A DNA stretch of 64,000 bases from Pomphorhynchus laevis (Eukaryota; Acanthocephala; Palaeacanthocephala; Echinorhynchida; Pomphorhynchidae). Both the position numbers and the translations under genes were made by a program. The notes beneath the pieces were generated by a model. The model had not been told where the DNA came from. It ran no database searches and worked only from the letters and a program-made list of their open reading frames with translations. Positions 12,208 through 21,792 of the stretch are shown here, in pieces. Every line of letters starts with the position of its first letter. Position 1 is the stretch's first letter. The DNA is taken from positions 124,001 to 188,000 of the forward strand of contig WNNJ02000641.1 in assembly GCA_012934845.2 (NCBI GenBank). The letters run 5' to 3'.

Positions 12208-12414
12208 GTCAGTTTAAAGAGGCTGTGCCCATGCTACTACGTAAGCGAATTTTCGGAGATGCCTTTTAAATATATCACAAGGCAGCCGAAACGACTGATG
12301 GTAGTTCATACTACTGATGAGTGCTGCCGGCTACCATCAGCTCGTCTAGGAGTGATAAGGAAGTCTGATCTGCATGTAATCGAACTCCGGTTTTTGGCAA
12401 AATCTACGATTATT

Positions 12415-12621
12415 AAGTCAAATTTCAAAAGGCGAAGAGTTGGTAGTCAGCTTTCTGATGAGCCCGGGGCTACCAACATGTTGCAAAAAGTGGGCGAAAC
12501 GAAAACGGCTGTGGCAATGTGGCCGTTAGTAGTCAGGGTGTATGGAATTGGATATCATGAAGGAAGGATTCTGTAGCTGGTTTTCAATGCGAAAGTCACC
12601 TTGTGTGACCTAGCAACTATT
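12415..12621 (+). repeat. Dispersed repeat unit R (copy 1)
   Basis: This 207-bp block is shared with 39763-40047 and 40206-40490 at roughly 95 percent identity. Most differences are C/T changes. As at 40490, the copy is followed by (TA)n. It contains the hammerhead-like core described separately. Confidence 0.9.
12440..12545 (+). ncRNA. Hammerhead ribozyme-like core (copy 1), candidate
   Basis: The order of motifs matches a type I hammerhead. CTGATGAG is at 12455-12462. Stem II GCCCG pairs with TGGGC (one G-U), followed by GAAAC at 12496-12500. Stem III AACGGC pairs with GCCGTT, and GTC at 12532-12534 is the expected cleavage triplet. Weaknesses are an internal loop at the base of stem III and a short, wobble-rich stem I. 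An 8-base complement (GTTGGTAG with CTACCAAC) links the stem I flank to loop II, the place where natural hammerheads make tertiary contacts. This is inference from motif order; activity is unknown. Confidence 0.4.
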
Positions 12622-12622
12622 C

Positions 12623-12623
<1 letters not shown>

Positions 12624-12704
<81 letters not shown>
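12624..12704. repeat. (TA)n microsatellite
   Basis: About 40 TA dinucleotides form the right end of the insertion in LINE copy G. Confidence 0.98.
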
Positions 12705-12706
<2 letters not shown>

Positions 12707-14245
12707 TTATGATGATGCATTTACCGTTTTTACACAGTGATATAGCCAAACAAGACAGGGCTCAACAAGAATATTTTAGTAAGAGGGATGATCATAAGGA
12801 GCTCTTTACTAGCGTTAAAAGACATTGAGATGAAGAGGAGTGAGGTTGGGCTATGTACGGAATATAGTAGGTGTTGATCTGCTTAGGGATAAATCGAGCA
12901 ATGTATTGGGGGAGGTGGATAGACTGCGTCTCCTGAAGGACTACAATATCTGCATCTCTACCTGATTAAGGGTAGAAGTACCTCCCGAATTCTACTGAAG
13001 GATATTCAGTGAAAAATGCTCTTGAATACTTTGCATTGTTTTAAATTAGTTGGAGTGGGATGCCTCCTCTTAGTCCGAACCGGAGGTGAGAAGGTTGCCC
13101 TCCTAAGCCCATCCAGACAAGTTAGAGCCATTCGCTCACATGCGTTATCTTAATTTCCCATCGTGTCCCCATCTACCAATCTTCATAGGTTTACATTCAC
13201 TTGGCAATTGTAATACGATGCACTGTCTTGGAATTAGGCAGGATTGGTTTCTTGGAAGAGGAGGTGAATCTCCTCTTAGAATTCATACTTGAAGAATTTG
13301 ATTTTGCTCTCTGCTTTAAGATTTAGCAACATGAAGAGATATCATGGAAGGCTTAGAGGTTGTATTTGCCAAACTGGAAATCAGTATTCAATCGATCGAG
13401 TTGTTTCTTGTTAAAGTGTTCTAAAGAAGTTAAACATTTCGTCCATTTTTGGTCCAGATGAGTTACACACCGAATTTGCCGTAAGAGAGTAGACATTATG
13501 TCTTTTCACATAGTCCTTGAATGATGAACATCTTCTTGACCACGCAGGATGTTCAAGTCCGCAATTCGTGCATTTTGGGACTAGTTTGCATCATGCGTCA
13601 TGGATGGATTCATCAGATCCACACACTTCGCATGTCTTCATCCTACCATAGGTGGAGTTCCAGTGTCCCCACATGTGACACTTGTTACAATGTGGAAATG
13701 TAAGATTGCCCGAACTTGCAATTGTAAAGTTTAGATTGCAACCCATAAAAGGATTGAATGCTGCATTAGACAGGAGATGGGCATTGTCCTCTTCGGTATT
13801 AGCGAAAGCTATAGGAAGAGTTTGGTCGGCTTTGTTTTTAATACAATGTTTTGAAGGGAATTACACTATTGAAGCTCTGCGATATCTTCTTCTTCTAGGT
13901 CGGGGATAATGTTAGTAATCTTTACTGACGACATAATAGGCTTTGATACTAGAGTTCCTTTAAGGGAACAATTTTCTTTGAAGAACTTAGCAAAAGAGGT
14001 GGCTAAGTCCGAGGATACGAAGGATATCCTGTAGTAGTAATTAATCACTTTTGCAGAGTTAATCATAACTCCATTAGGTTGTGTATTTATAAATTTTCTC
14101 AGAAATTCGTTGAAATACTGTTTTTTTTCATTGAAATTGTGGGGGTAATGTTAACCAGATTAACGAGTTTCTTAATCGGAGGAAGCTCCTTCATTTTACG
14201 ATTTATAACAGTAAAGTTACTAACCTTAATTTTTTCAGTTTGCAT

Positions 14246-14550
14246 GATAATCACTAATTAGAATTAACGAATTGTTAATTAGTGAATCGTTATAATTCAC
14301 TAATTAGAATTTATTAATGAACGTCTTAACAATCAATTCAAATTAGCGTTAATGATTTCTGTGTAAGAAAGCGATTATTTTTATAACGAAGGAATGAGAA
14401 ATTTTATTTAGTCAATTAAATTGTGTAGCCATGAAAAGTGTGTTTGAGACGTTTATTTTAAGAATTTATATAGGTTTTAAGAACATATAGTTCTCAAATG
14501 ATTTTTTTATATAATTTTTTTTGTAGTATTTACAAATTTTTTATTAAAAA
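14246..14550. other. AT-rich spacer
   Basis: Nothing recognisable apart from short AATTAG-type repeats at 14250-14310. It separates the 5' end of LINE copy G from the left LTR at 14551. Confidence 0.5.
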
Positions 14551-14680
14551 TATACAATGTTCGAATAATTGTTGTAAATCGAGATATACCAAAGAGGTTT
14601 ATTCGAACATCTACAAACAATTCGAGTAAATAATTAAATGTGTCAGAACGATAGAAAACAGTTAAGAATCACCACAATCC
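14551..14680 (-). repeat. LTR (3' copy on the minus strand)
   Basis: 130 bp, identical to 18375-18504. The end of the polyprotein frame overlaps it. Confidence 0.95.
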
Positions 14681-17600
14681 TCCCACTTAATAAAATCGTC
14701 GAACCGTTTCGGTTTCCTTAACTTTCTTCGAGGTCTGTCTGAATCTGACCGAAGGGTATCGACATCTGGTGCCTCTGTTGTACGAGGATGTTCGTTCGTT
14801 ATCGACACCACGTCATCGGTAGGAACCGTAAACGATATGCTATCGTCAACCGTGAATGATCTACTGCCAGTAGTCTGAACATCATCGGCGTCGATTAATC
14901 CTGGTTGTGTGTGATTTACCGGAAGTGTTTCCTCGGTACCTTCACTTTGGGTGTCCTTAGCCTGAAACGTGATATCAAACGTTGCTGGTCGTGATATCGG
15001 GGCGAGGTCGCGAGGCGAGACCATCGTAGTGCGTCCATTTGGATATTTAATCAATGCGGAATGGCGATTTGCTTCGACGAGTTGGACTTCCAACACTTTA
15101 GGATCGAACTTGCTTTTCTGTAGAAAGTTACGCACCAAGATTGGACCGGGCTCGCATAACCAACTGGGAAGGGATTTACCGTAACAGCTATTTCGACCGT
15201 ATGAAAATAAGCGTTCGTGTGGAGACTGGCCAGTCGCTGTACTTAAAAGTGTGCGAATAGCGTTCAACGCCGTTGAAAGATACTGCTCCCACTTGTCGCT
15301 CAATTCACCTTCATCGACTAAAGCCAATTCAATAGCCTTCCATATGATGCCATTCATCCGTTCACACTGTCCGTTTCCTCTCGGGTTATACGTTGCAGTA
15401 TGAGTAACATGTACACCTGCATCACGAAGAAACTCTCGTGTCTCTGTTGAGATAAATGCTGCGCCTCTGTCGGAGTGTATAGCCACCGGAGTTCCAAAGA
15501 TACAGAAAAGTTGACGTAGGCAGTATATTACCGTCTTTGACGACATATCCGAACACGGAAAAGCCCATGGGAAACGAGAGAATTCGTCAACTACAGTCAA
15601 GAGATATCGGTTTCCTGTAGAATTCGACATTGGTCCTTTAAAATCAATAGCAAGACGTTCGAACGGTCGACTAGCACGCACAACTTCACCTTGGGTCCCT
15701 TTAAAATATCGCGGCTTGACGCGAGCACAAGTTTCGCACTTCTTCACGACGTCCCTCACTTCGTCGAGGCTGGCAGGTATATTTTTTGATCTGATATAAG
15801 CCCAGAGTCTCGTAATGCCCGGATGGCAAAGTCGTCTGTGTAACTCCTTTAGATTTTGTCCAGTGAACGAAACAGCAGTACATTGAACTCGAGAGAGTGT
15901 GTCGGCCGGAACATTATTCTTGCCGGGACGATAACGAATTTCATACTCCAATTCGGAAAGCTCGAGTCTCCACCGGGCAATTTTATCGTTTTTTATCGAG
16001 CTCTTCGTGGAAGGCTTGAACATGAATGATAGCGACCTCTGATCGCAGACAATCGTCAATTTTCTTCCCACTAAGTAATGTCGCCAATGTCGAGTTGCTT
16101 CGATGATGGCCAATGCCTCTAATTCAACAGCCGGCTGCAACTTCTCTGCCTTTGTTAGAACTCTTGAGAAAAATGCCACAGGTCGCTCCTCCTGTGACAG
16201 CACCCCTGAAATAGCAACTCCTGAGGCATCGGTTTCCAGAATGAAAGGAAGATCCTCACAAATACCAGCCTTACACGCCTGACTAAGTTCGAGTCGAACG
16301 ATGTTAAAAGAACGTAATGCATCCTCGTCCATTGGGAAAGTGTCACAGCAAGCAAACGATCTAATTTTGTCTGAGAATCTTGAAATCCATCCGGAATAAT
16401 AAGTTAACATACCAAGAATACGTTGTTTATCTTTCAGTGTACGAGGAGCATCCATTCGAAGTAGTGGCTGCAATCTACTTGGATCGGGCTTGACTGAGCC
16501 CTCTGTGATTGAATATCCCAAAATACTGATAACAGGACTAGCGACGACAGATTTGTCCTTGTTAATATCCAGATTGTACTTTTTCGCGATCCTCAAAAAT
16601 CGTGCTAAATTAGTGTCGTGTGCTACCCTGTCTACACCGGTAACGATCACGTCATCCAAATACGCATAAACACCCAAAAGATTTTCTGCGTTTATAATAG
16701 AATCCATAATACGTTGAAAAGCCGCAACACCGTTCTTTAAACCGAAAGGCATGCACCGATACTGGTATAGGCCCCCAGCCGCCTCAAAAGCTGTGTATTT
16801 GCGATCGCTTTCTACCAATGGAATTTGATTATATGCATTTTTAAGATCGAATACACTGAACCACGTACACTTGGATATCTTATCTATAAAGTCATCGATT
16901 CTCGGTAAAGGATAAGCGTCAGAGCGTGAGAATCGGTTGATCGTAGCCGCATAATCGACTACCATACGCCGTTTTCCATTCTTGTTAGTAACAATTAGCA
17001 CCTGTGATCTCCAAGGAGAAGAACTTTTTTCAATGACACCGTCTTGAAATAGCCTCGCTACCTCATGCTGAATGAATCGATATTGATCAGGCGTTCTCCT
17101 TCTGCTTTTTGTTTGAATCGGGATGCAGTCTGCGCTTAGTTCGCCTATCACTCGTGCCGGTTCGATGTTCATAAGATTCACAACCGTCTGTAAAATCAGC
17201 TCGTTACCGCTGCCGCCGAAGTTAAGCCGGAAAGAGGACAATCGTTTCAAAAACGGAATACCCAGAATGACGTCTGTATACAAGTCATCTAATAGGATCA
17301 AACGTACACCGACGAAATCTTGCCCATTGCACTTAATCGTCACAAATGCCTGTCGGTTCAGTCTTTTCGTGCATTTCGTAGTAGCCATACTGACCGTTTC
17401 GTTGCAACGAATAATCGTCAGTCCACAGCGTCGTGCGGCATTGGACGAGATGAAGTTGCCGCTGCTACCAGTATCCATTAAGGCCTGTAAGGAATGCTCG
17501 TTAATCGTAACTTTGATAGTGGACGGAGCTAACTCTTGATAGAAAGGTGATGACACGCTCGCCAATGCAGCAGTATTCACAGAAAATTTTACTGGTTGTG

Positions 17601-18372
17601 ACTGCCCAGAACGACAAACACGTGCGAAATGTCCCGTTTTTCTGCATTTATTGCAAGTGGCATCTTTGGCCGGACAACGTAATCTAGGATGTACCATTCC
17701 ACCACAGAAGAAGCATCGTTTCTTCACTGTTGATAGTTGTATTTCGGTTAATTGGTTATGATCGTTGTCAAATAGAATGGAACTTGTTTCTGCGGGTTGG
17801 GGCAGCGCCGCCATCTGTATAAACTGCTCAGACGTAGATGTAGTGTAAGTGTTCGCTTGTATCTCAGCTTGCTCAAGTGAACGAGCCAATTTGAATGCTT
17901 CATCCAGAGATAACGTTGTATACTCTAGTAATCGTTGACGGCTCGATTGCGATCGGATACCGCGAATGAATGAATCTCGCACATACATATCGTGGTGTTC
18001 CATCGCCGAAACTGCCTTGAAATCACATCGTTTTCCTAGTTCCAATAGGTGAAGATGGAACTGGTCAATCGTCTGATGTTCTTGTTGTTGACATGTGGAA
18101 AGTATGTGTCTATTGAAAATTACGTTGGGCTCCTTAACGAACATAGTCTGCAGTCGACCCAGAGCTTCATCTAAGGTTGTACAATCGTCAATCGTTCGAT
18201 ATAGATCACAGGAAACGGTATTGTGAAGCATAGGTAGCTTGTGTTCCTCTTTCATGTCTGGGATTGTGTTCAAGAATACTTTGAAGCGGCTTACCCAGTG
18301 ATTCCAAACAGAAGACGCGTTGTTACTGTTCGGTTCTAGAGACAAACTTTCGGGTTTGAGGAACTTCTCCAT
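14662..18372 (-). CDS. Gag-pol polyprotein of the Ty3/gypsy element (1236 residues)
   Basis: One uninterrupted frame. I chose the ATG at 18370-18372 because it opens the gag-like sequence MEKFLKPESL right after the LTR; the frame stays open upstream into the LTR. Approximate residue positions: gag 1-215, two zinc knuckles 217-257, aspartic protease (DTGSSG) near 300, reverse transcriptase with YLDD near 574, RNase H (ETDASG) near 714, integrase with its zinc-binding and DD-35-E core about 840-1010. A basic C-terminal tail runs into the LTR. The last codons lie inside the left LTR. The polyprotein would be cut by its own protease to give particle and enzyme parts. It is an element gene, not a host gene. 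Confidence 0.93.
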   Translation of the reverse strand: MEKFLKPESLSLEPNSNNASSVWNHWVSRFKVFLNTIPDMKEEHKLPMLHNTVSCDLYRTIDDCTTLDEALGRLQTMFVKEPNVIFNRHILSTCQQQEHQTIDQFHLHLLELGKRCDFKAVSAMEHHDMYVRDSFIRGIRSQSSRQRLLEYTTLSLDEAFKLARSLEQAEIQANTYTTSTSEQFIQMAALPQPAETSSILFDNDHNQLTEIQLSTVKKRCFFCGGMVHPRLRCPAKDATCNKCRKTGHFARVCRSGQSQPVKFSVNTAALASVSSPFYQELAPSTIKVTINEHSLQALMDTGSSGNFISSNAARRCGLTIIRCNETVSMATTKCTKRLNRQAFVTIKCNGQDFVGVRLILLDDLYTDVILGIPFLKRLSSFRLNFGGSGNELILQTVVNLMNIEPARVIGELSADCIPIQTKSRRRTPDQYRFIQHEVARLFQDGVIEKSSSPWRSQVLIVTNKNGKRRMVVDYAATINRFSRSDAYPLPRIDDFIDKISKCTWFSVFDLKNAYNQIPLVESDRKYTAFEAAGGLYQYRCMPFGLKNGVAAFQRIMDSIINAENLLGVYAYLDDVIVTGVDRVAHDTNLARFLRIAKKYNLDINKDKSVVASPVISILGYSITEGSVKPDPSRLQPLLRMDAPRTLKDKQRILGMLTYYSGWISRFSDKIRSFACCDTFPMDEDALRSFNIVRLELSQACKAGICEDLPFILETDASGVAISGVLSQEERPVAFFSRVLTKAEKLQPAVELEALAIIEATRHWRHYLVGRKLTIVCDQRSLSFMFKPSTKSSIKNDKIARWRLELSELEYEIRYRPGKNNVPADTLSRVQCTAVSFTGQNLKELHRRLCHPGITRLWAYIRSKNIPASLDEVRDVVKKCETCARVKPRYFKGTQGEVVRASRPFERLAIDFKGPMSNSTGNRYLLTVVDEFSRFPWAFPCSDMSSKTVIYCLRQLFCIFGTPVAIHSDRGAAFISTETREFLRDAGVHVTHTATYNPRGNGQCERMNGIIWKAIELALVDEGELSDKWEQYLSTALNAIRTLLSTATGQSPHERLFSYGRNSCYGKSLPSWLCEPGPILVRNFLQKSKFDPKVLEVQLVEANRHSALIKYPNGRTTMVSPRDLAPISRPATFDITFQAKDTQSEGTEETLPVNHTQPGLIDADDVQTTGSRSFTVDDSISFTVPTDDVVSITNEHPRTTEAPDVDTLRSDSDRPRRKLRKPKRFDDFIKWEDCGDS

Positions 18373-18374
18373 GA

Positions 18375-18504
18375 TATACAATGTTCGAATAATTGTTGTA
18401 AATCGAGATATACCAAAGAGGTTTATTCGAACATCTACAAACAATTCGAGTAAATAATTAAATGTGTCAGAACGATAGAAAACAGTTAAGAATCACCACA
18501 ATCC
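18375..18504 (-). repeat. LTR (5' copy on the minus strand)
   Basis: 130 bp, identical to 14551-14680. It lies just upstream of the polyprotein start. Confidence 0.95.
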
Positions 18505-19040
18505 CTCGATAACAATACCTCAAGATACATAAAATCTTCCACAGCAGGAATCTCCTGTACCGAGGTCTACCTCTAGGTATCTTGCCAGAGAGTCCGACTG
18601 GAAAACACTCCGAGGAAGGTGATCCCTAGACATCCTCAGAACATGTCCTAGTCACCTCAGCTGACTTTCTTCGATGTAGACAAGCAGCGACTTTACTCCG
18701 AGGCCATCCTGGATGACTGAATTCCTAACTTTATCTCCAAAGCTAAGACCGGCCACACCGCGAAGGAACCTCATTTCGGTAGCATGTATCCGAGATATTA
18801 TCCTTTCGATTATAACCCAAAGATCATTATAATAGGTTAAGATAGGAACGAAGATTGCGTGGTAAACCGAAAGCTTTGCCCGAAGACTCTTAACTCCCGC
18901 TTTACCACGACAGACCTGTACAAAGAATGAATTGCTGAGTTAGCTGCATAAATCCGCTTCTAAATCTTCTTGGTATTCCTGCCATATCTCGATAACAATA
19001 CCTCAAGATACATAAAATCTTCCACAGCAGGAAGAACCTT
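18505..19040 (-). mobile_element. LINE fragment (family H), C-terminal part, with a partial tandem repeat
   Basis: The minus-strand translation gives VEDFMYLEVLLSR, then VYHAIFVPIL, MRFLRGVAGLSFGDKVRNS and LGHVLRMSRDHLPRSVF. These are the post-RT region of the same LINE type found intact at 53105-54860 (FKYLGVLFSRDG, FLCGMFGLSLRD, LGHVLRMSRDRLP). A 46-bp word containing AACAATACCTCAAGATAC occurs at about 18505-18551 and again at 18987-19033. This suggests a tandem duplication of about 482 bp, cut by the LTR element inserted at 18504. Stops are present. Confidence 0.75.
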
Positions 19041-19439
19041 TTCCCCAATCCGGGTTGACATTGCTTCTAATGAAAATTTTCCAACTATGCAAATTAGCAA
19101 ATCTAAAATCAAAACGAAATATAGTAAAATAATTATTATTTGGTGAGATTATAAAGGCGTCTTTATGTAAAAAGGCATATTTTTCTACATAATTACAGCC
19201 AATCTGATCCATGAGATTCGTATCTAACTTGTATTTACAATCAATATATACTTAAATCAAAGGATATACCGAGGAAGAATTCTTGTATTTATAGACCAAA
19301 GGATATGCGGCGACGAGGAAGGATCTGATACCGTAGTTGTTAGAATAATTGGGAACGTGGAGTAAGATGGAATTATGGGAACTCATCGATAGAGAGTGTC
19401 GTTTAAGAAAATAAGGTTGATGAATGATGTGGATCCGTC
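19041..19439. other. Spacer between LINE fragments
   Basis: No gene recognised. A 69-codon minus frame (19003-19212) has no family signature. Confidence 0.4.
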
Positions 19440-20400
19440 AGCGACTAGACGAAAATTTACGAGAAGAAAGCGGAGTTGAATGCGGAAGGGAATGATGGAC
19501 TAGGCGAGTTGGGTAAGATATGTGAATGTGTCGTCAATGCGACGGAGACGTAGGAGCACTCGAACAGCGGACTCGATGATGCGTTGTAGGGATAGGATGA
19601 TAGATTTTGGAGAATTGGTGAAAAGTCTGAGGCAGTAATTGATATTAGGGAAAAGAAGCGATGAAAGAAGAGACATACAGGAACGGAAGTCAATAAGGGG
19701 GCGGATACGGCGGATATCACCGAGAATTAAGTTAGACGAGTGGACTTTGTCGCGGACGAAAGGTTTAAGGGATAGGTAATCATCGAAATTGAATCCTAAG
19801 AAAGTGAGATTCTTGACTATGGGGATGATTGATGAGTCAAAAGATACAGGGGGAGGACATATTTTTGGTTGACGGGGGTAGTACCCACATTATTTTGGAC
19901 TTGTCTGGGTTTATAACGAGACGAAGATGGGCAGATGCATGAGCATAGTTGATGATGTCATCGGCGTATTACATGACGTCAAAGGAGTAAGGTTTGATAA
20001 ACGGAGAGATATTGTCAGGTAGAAGAGAGAAAAGCAGAGGATCTACTACTGAACCTTGTGGACCCTTGCATAAAATAGGGATAGAAAGGGAGGATAGTGA
20101 ATTAGAAGAGACGCGAAAGGAACGGTTAGATAGATTTGAGGCGAACCATGCTACGGAAGACGAAGAAAAGCCGTAATCATAACGAAGGCGAGAAAGGAGG
20201 ACGGATTGGTCCACAATGTCGAAGGCGGAGGAGAGGTCGAGGGAGATGAGAACACTATATAGAGCCTTGTCTCGATAAATGAGTAGGTCGTTGTAAACTT
20301 TCAAGCAGGCGACTTCTGTTGAATGATTTAAGCGGAAAGCGGATTGGAAAAGAGGGTACAGATTTGATGATGAGAGATAAACGTTAACTAATCTGATTTG
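19440..20400 (-). mobile_element. CR1/Jockey-like LINE fragment (copy E)
   Basis: The minus frame 20304-19969 carries LISLDLSSAFDIVDQSVLL (motif A), SNLSNRSFRV and GPQGSVVDPLLFSLLPDN (motif B). 19720-19457 carries the C-terminal part, with further frames between them. The wording matches the plus-strand copy at 62280-63940 (DLSSAFDIVDHSI, SQGSVLG). It is 5'-truncated near 20400 and interrupted by stops. An ordinary dead LINE fragment. Confidence 0.85.
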
Positions 20401-20954
20401 GCAACATTTTTAGTTTGATGATAATATTAAAGTGATTTTATTATAAGCTTGTGATATATCTTAGGCTAGTAAAAGAATAATAATCAAAAGTTACATTCAA
20501 AGATAATCACATAGTCTGATTACGAATAATATCTCATTGCACTTGGCATGAAGGATTTGGAAAAGGTTGTTGTCCGACATGTCATCAATTGTCTTAAATG
20601 ATATTTCTTTTCATTATTTTCAGCCATTAGATCTGAAAATTTTGTAAGGCTTCAACAGCGGCTGACATATTTCTCGAAGATGAGAATTAGTTGATCTTCT
20701 AAGTCAGTAAAATCACTATTGAATATTCACGATGCAACCTTATGAATATGAATTATCTGAGATATGCTACGCTTTGTCATGATTTATAGAACAGCAAAAA
20801 TGTTAAACATGCAAAATGCTCTGATAATGGCAGGCAACAATAACAGAGTTGCTTTTAATAGGAAAATGCAAAAATTAAAAATATATTTAAACGCAAACCA
20901 CATTGCATCAAAGATGGTATTGTATATCAAATACTATTAGACGTAATAGTATTT

Positions 20955-21250
20955 ATTAGTCCATAGGGGCCGAAGCCTGATAACATAGCAGTTTCTCATG
21001 ATGACTTCAAATACTTATTCTGATAAATCGTCTGTTGTTTATTAGTCAATTCATAAAAATTGGCTTTTATTTTAAATTTCAATTTTAAATTTTAATTTGA
21101 TCTTGATTATATAAAATCTTATATAAAAATCATTTATTAGTTATAATTATTTATTATTTAATTATTTATTACTTATTTAATTTTTATTTAGTATTTAATT
21201 TATAAATAATATAAAATACGTAAACTCAGTTAACTGATCTGATCTGTTTA
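20955..21250. repeat. Dispersed repeat P (copy 1)
   Basis: The block CCGAAGCCTGATAACATAGCAG and the sequence after it match the reverse complement of 42190-42480, with gaps that increase to the right. No coding content is visible. It may be a MITE or the end of an unknown element. Confidence 0.65.
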
Positions 21251-21274
21251 CATGCTTTGTTTTTATTTAATTAG

Positions 21275-21420
21275 ATCGTATGTTATTGAACATGATAGAA
21301 GATATTCTCCTTTACTGGAAATTGTAACCAGTGGTCAAACAATTTTTATTGGTTCTCCGAATTTACAACTAACCGAATCTATGCTGATGATAAGAAAGAT
21401 GCCCCAGTTTTTATTATTAG
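21275..21420 (+). CDS. Candidate exon 1 of an unknown host gene
   Basis: 146 nt (1 + 48 codons + 1), bounded by a polypyrimidine acceptor (TTTTTATTTAATTAG) and the donor G|GTAATT. The translation (SYVIEHDRRYSPLLEIVT, then GQTIFIGSPNLQLTESM) is protein-like but unknown to me. The upstream exon was not found; it would have to end in phase 2. The next exon joins in frame at 21647. Support is splice signals plus phase agreement only. Confidence 0.35.
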
Positions 21421-21646
21421 GTAATTCTTATAAATATTATTTAATAATTAAACTTTTAAGTTGATTCAAATAATTGAAATCATATATTTGTTTTACATTG
21501 AGCATTTATTATCAGCTAAAATTTATAGAATACATAAAATTTCTAAAATACATTTTTGAACGAGTGTCTTCCGAATTTACATCTTAGTGTAAATGTATCT
21601 TTGAAAACGTGTATAATTACGAATAACATGTTTTTCAGTATTGCAG

Positions 21647-21775
21647 ATAGTGGTTTAAAGGCCAGTGATTATGCAGTTAGCTATTTTAATGCGGTTGGTC
21701 GGATATTAGATTTTGTTTGTTATTCCAAGCCTGATAATTTTTTAGACGAACAATATTGTGTAATATTCATAGATG
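21647..21775 (+). CDS. Candidate exon 2 of the same unknown gene
   Basis: It follows the acceptor TTTTTCAGTATTGCAG and joins exon 1 in phase 1 (G + AT gives Asp). It encodes DSGLKASDYAVSYFNAVGRI and DFVCYSKPDNFLDEQYCVIF. It either reads on to a stop at 21790-21792 or ends at the donor GATG|GTAAAA (21775) in phase 1, which fits the exon at 26355. A degenerate second copy of its 3' end lies near 22270. The family is not recognised. Confidence 0.35.
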
Positions 21776-21792
21776 GTAAAACTTTAATTTAA

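Larger units (their letters stand above)
12131..12703 (+). mobile_element. Non-autonomous ~570-bp insertion with terminal hairpin and (TA)n tail
   Basis: This segment splits LINE copy G. From left to right it has a perfect 27-bp hairpin (12136-12207), a stem-rich middle (12260-12400), a block (12415-12621) about 95 percent identical to the repeats at 39763 and 40206, and a long (TA)n tract up to 12703. It has no coding capacity that I trust, although a 105-codon frame crosses it. The substitutions between copies change amino acids freely, as expected for non-coding DNA. It resembles a SINE or retrozyme-like element more than a TIR transposon, because its two ends differ. The strand is given relative to the shared block. 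Confidence 0.6.
11306..14245 (-). mobile_element. LINE copy G, 3'-truncated and interrupted by a nested insertion
   Basis: Minus-strand homology to LINE B/A runs in two blocks. 12704-14245 holds ORF1 and the start of the endonuclease; 11306-12130 holds the rest of the endonuclease and the linker. The two blocks are adjacent in copies A and B (before and after the acattggct word of the endonuclease gene), so 12131-12703 is an insertion. ORF1 begins near 14243, and its opening resembles copy B (KVSN...LPPI). Many stops and shifts are present. The copy ends at 11306, next to copy B's 5' end. Confidence 0.82.
14551..18504 (-). mobile_element. Mag-like Ty3/gypsy LTR retrotransposon, looks whole and young
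   Basis: Two 130-bp LTRs (14551-14680 and 18375-18504) are identical base for base and bracket a single long gag-pol frame on the minus strand. I see no breaks. Identical LTRs point to a recent insertion. The domain order gag, zinc knuckles, protease, reverse transcriptase, RNase H, integrase is that of Ty3/gypsy elements. Short LTRs and one fused frame fit the Mag-like lineage. The right side abuts a LINE fragment that carries a tandem duplication. I cannot identify a target-site duplication. The LTRs share words (TCTACAAACAA, TTTATT.GAACA) with those of the element at 26895-30820, so the two are related families. Confidence 0.93.

Noticed and set aside
12259-12576. 105-codon frame across repeat R, similar to a 71-codon frame at 39713-39928
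   Set aside because: Differences between copies are mostly amino-acid changing and the frame ends differ; the similarity comes from the shared repeat.
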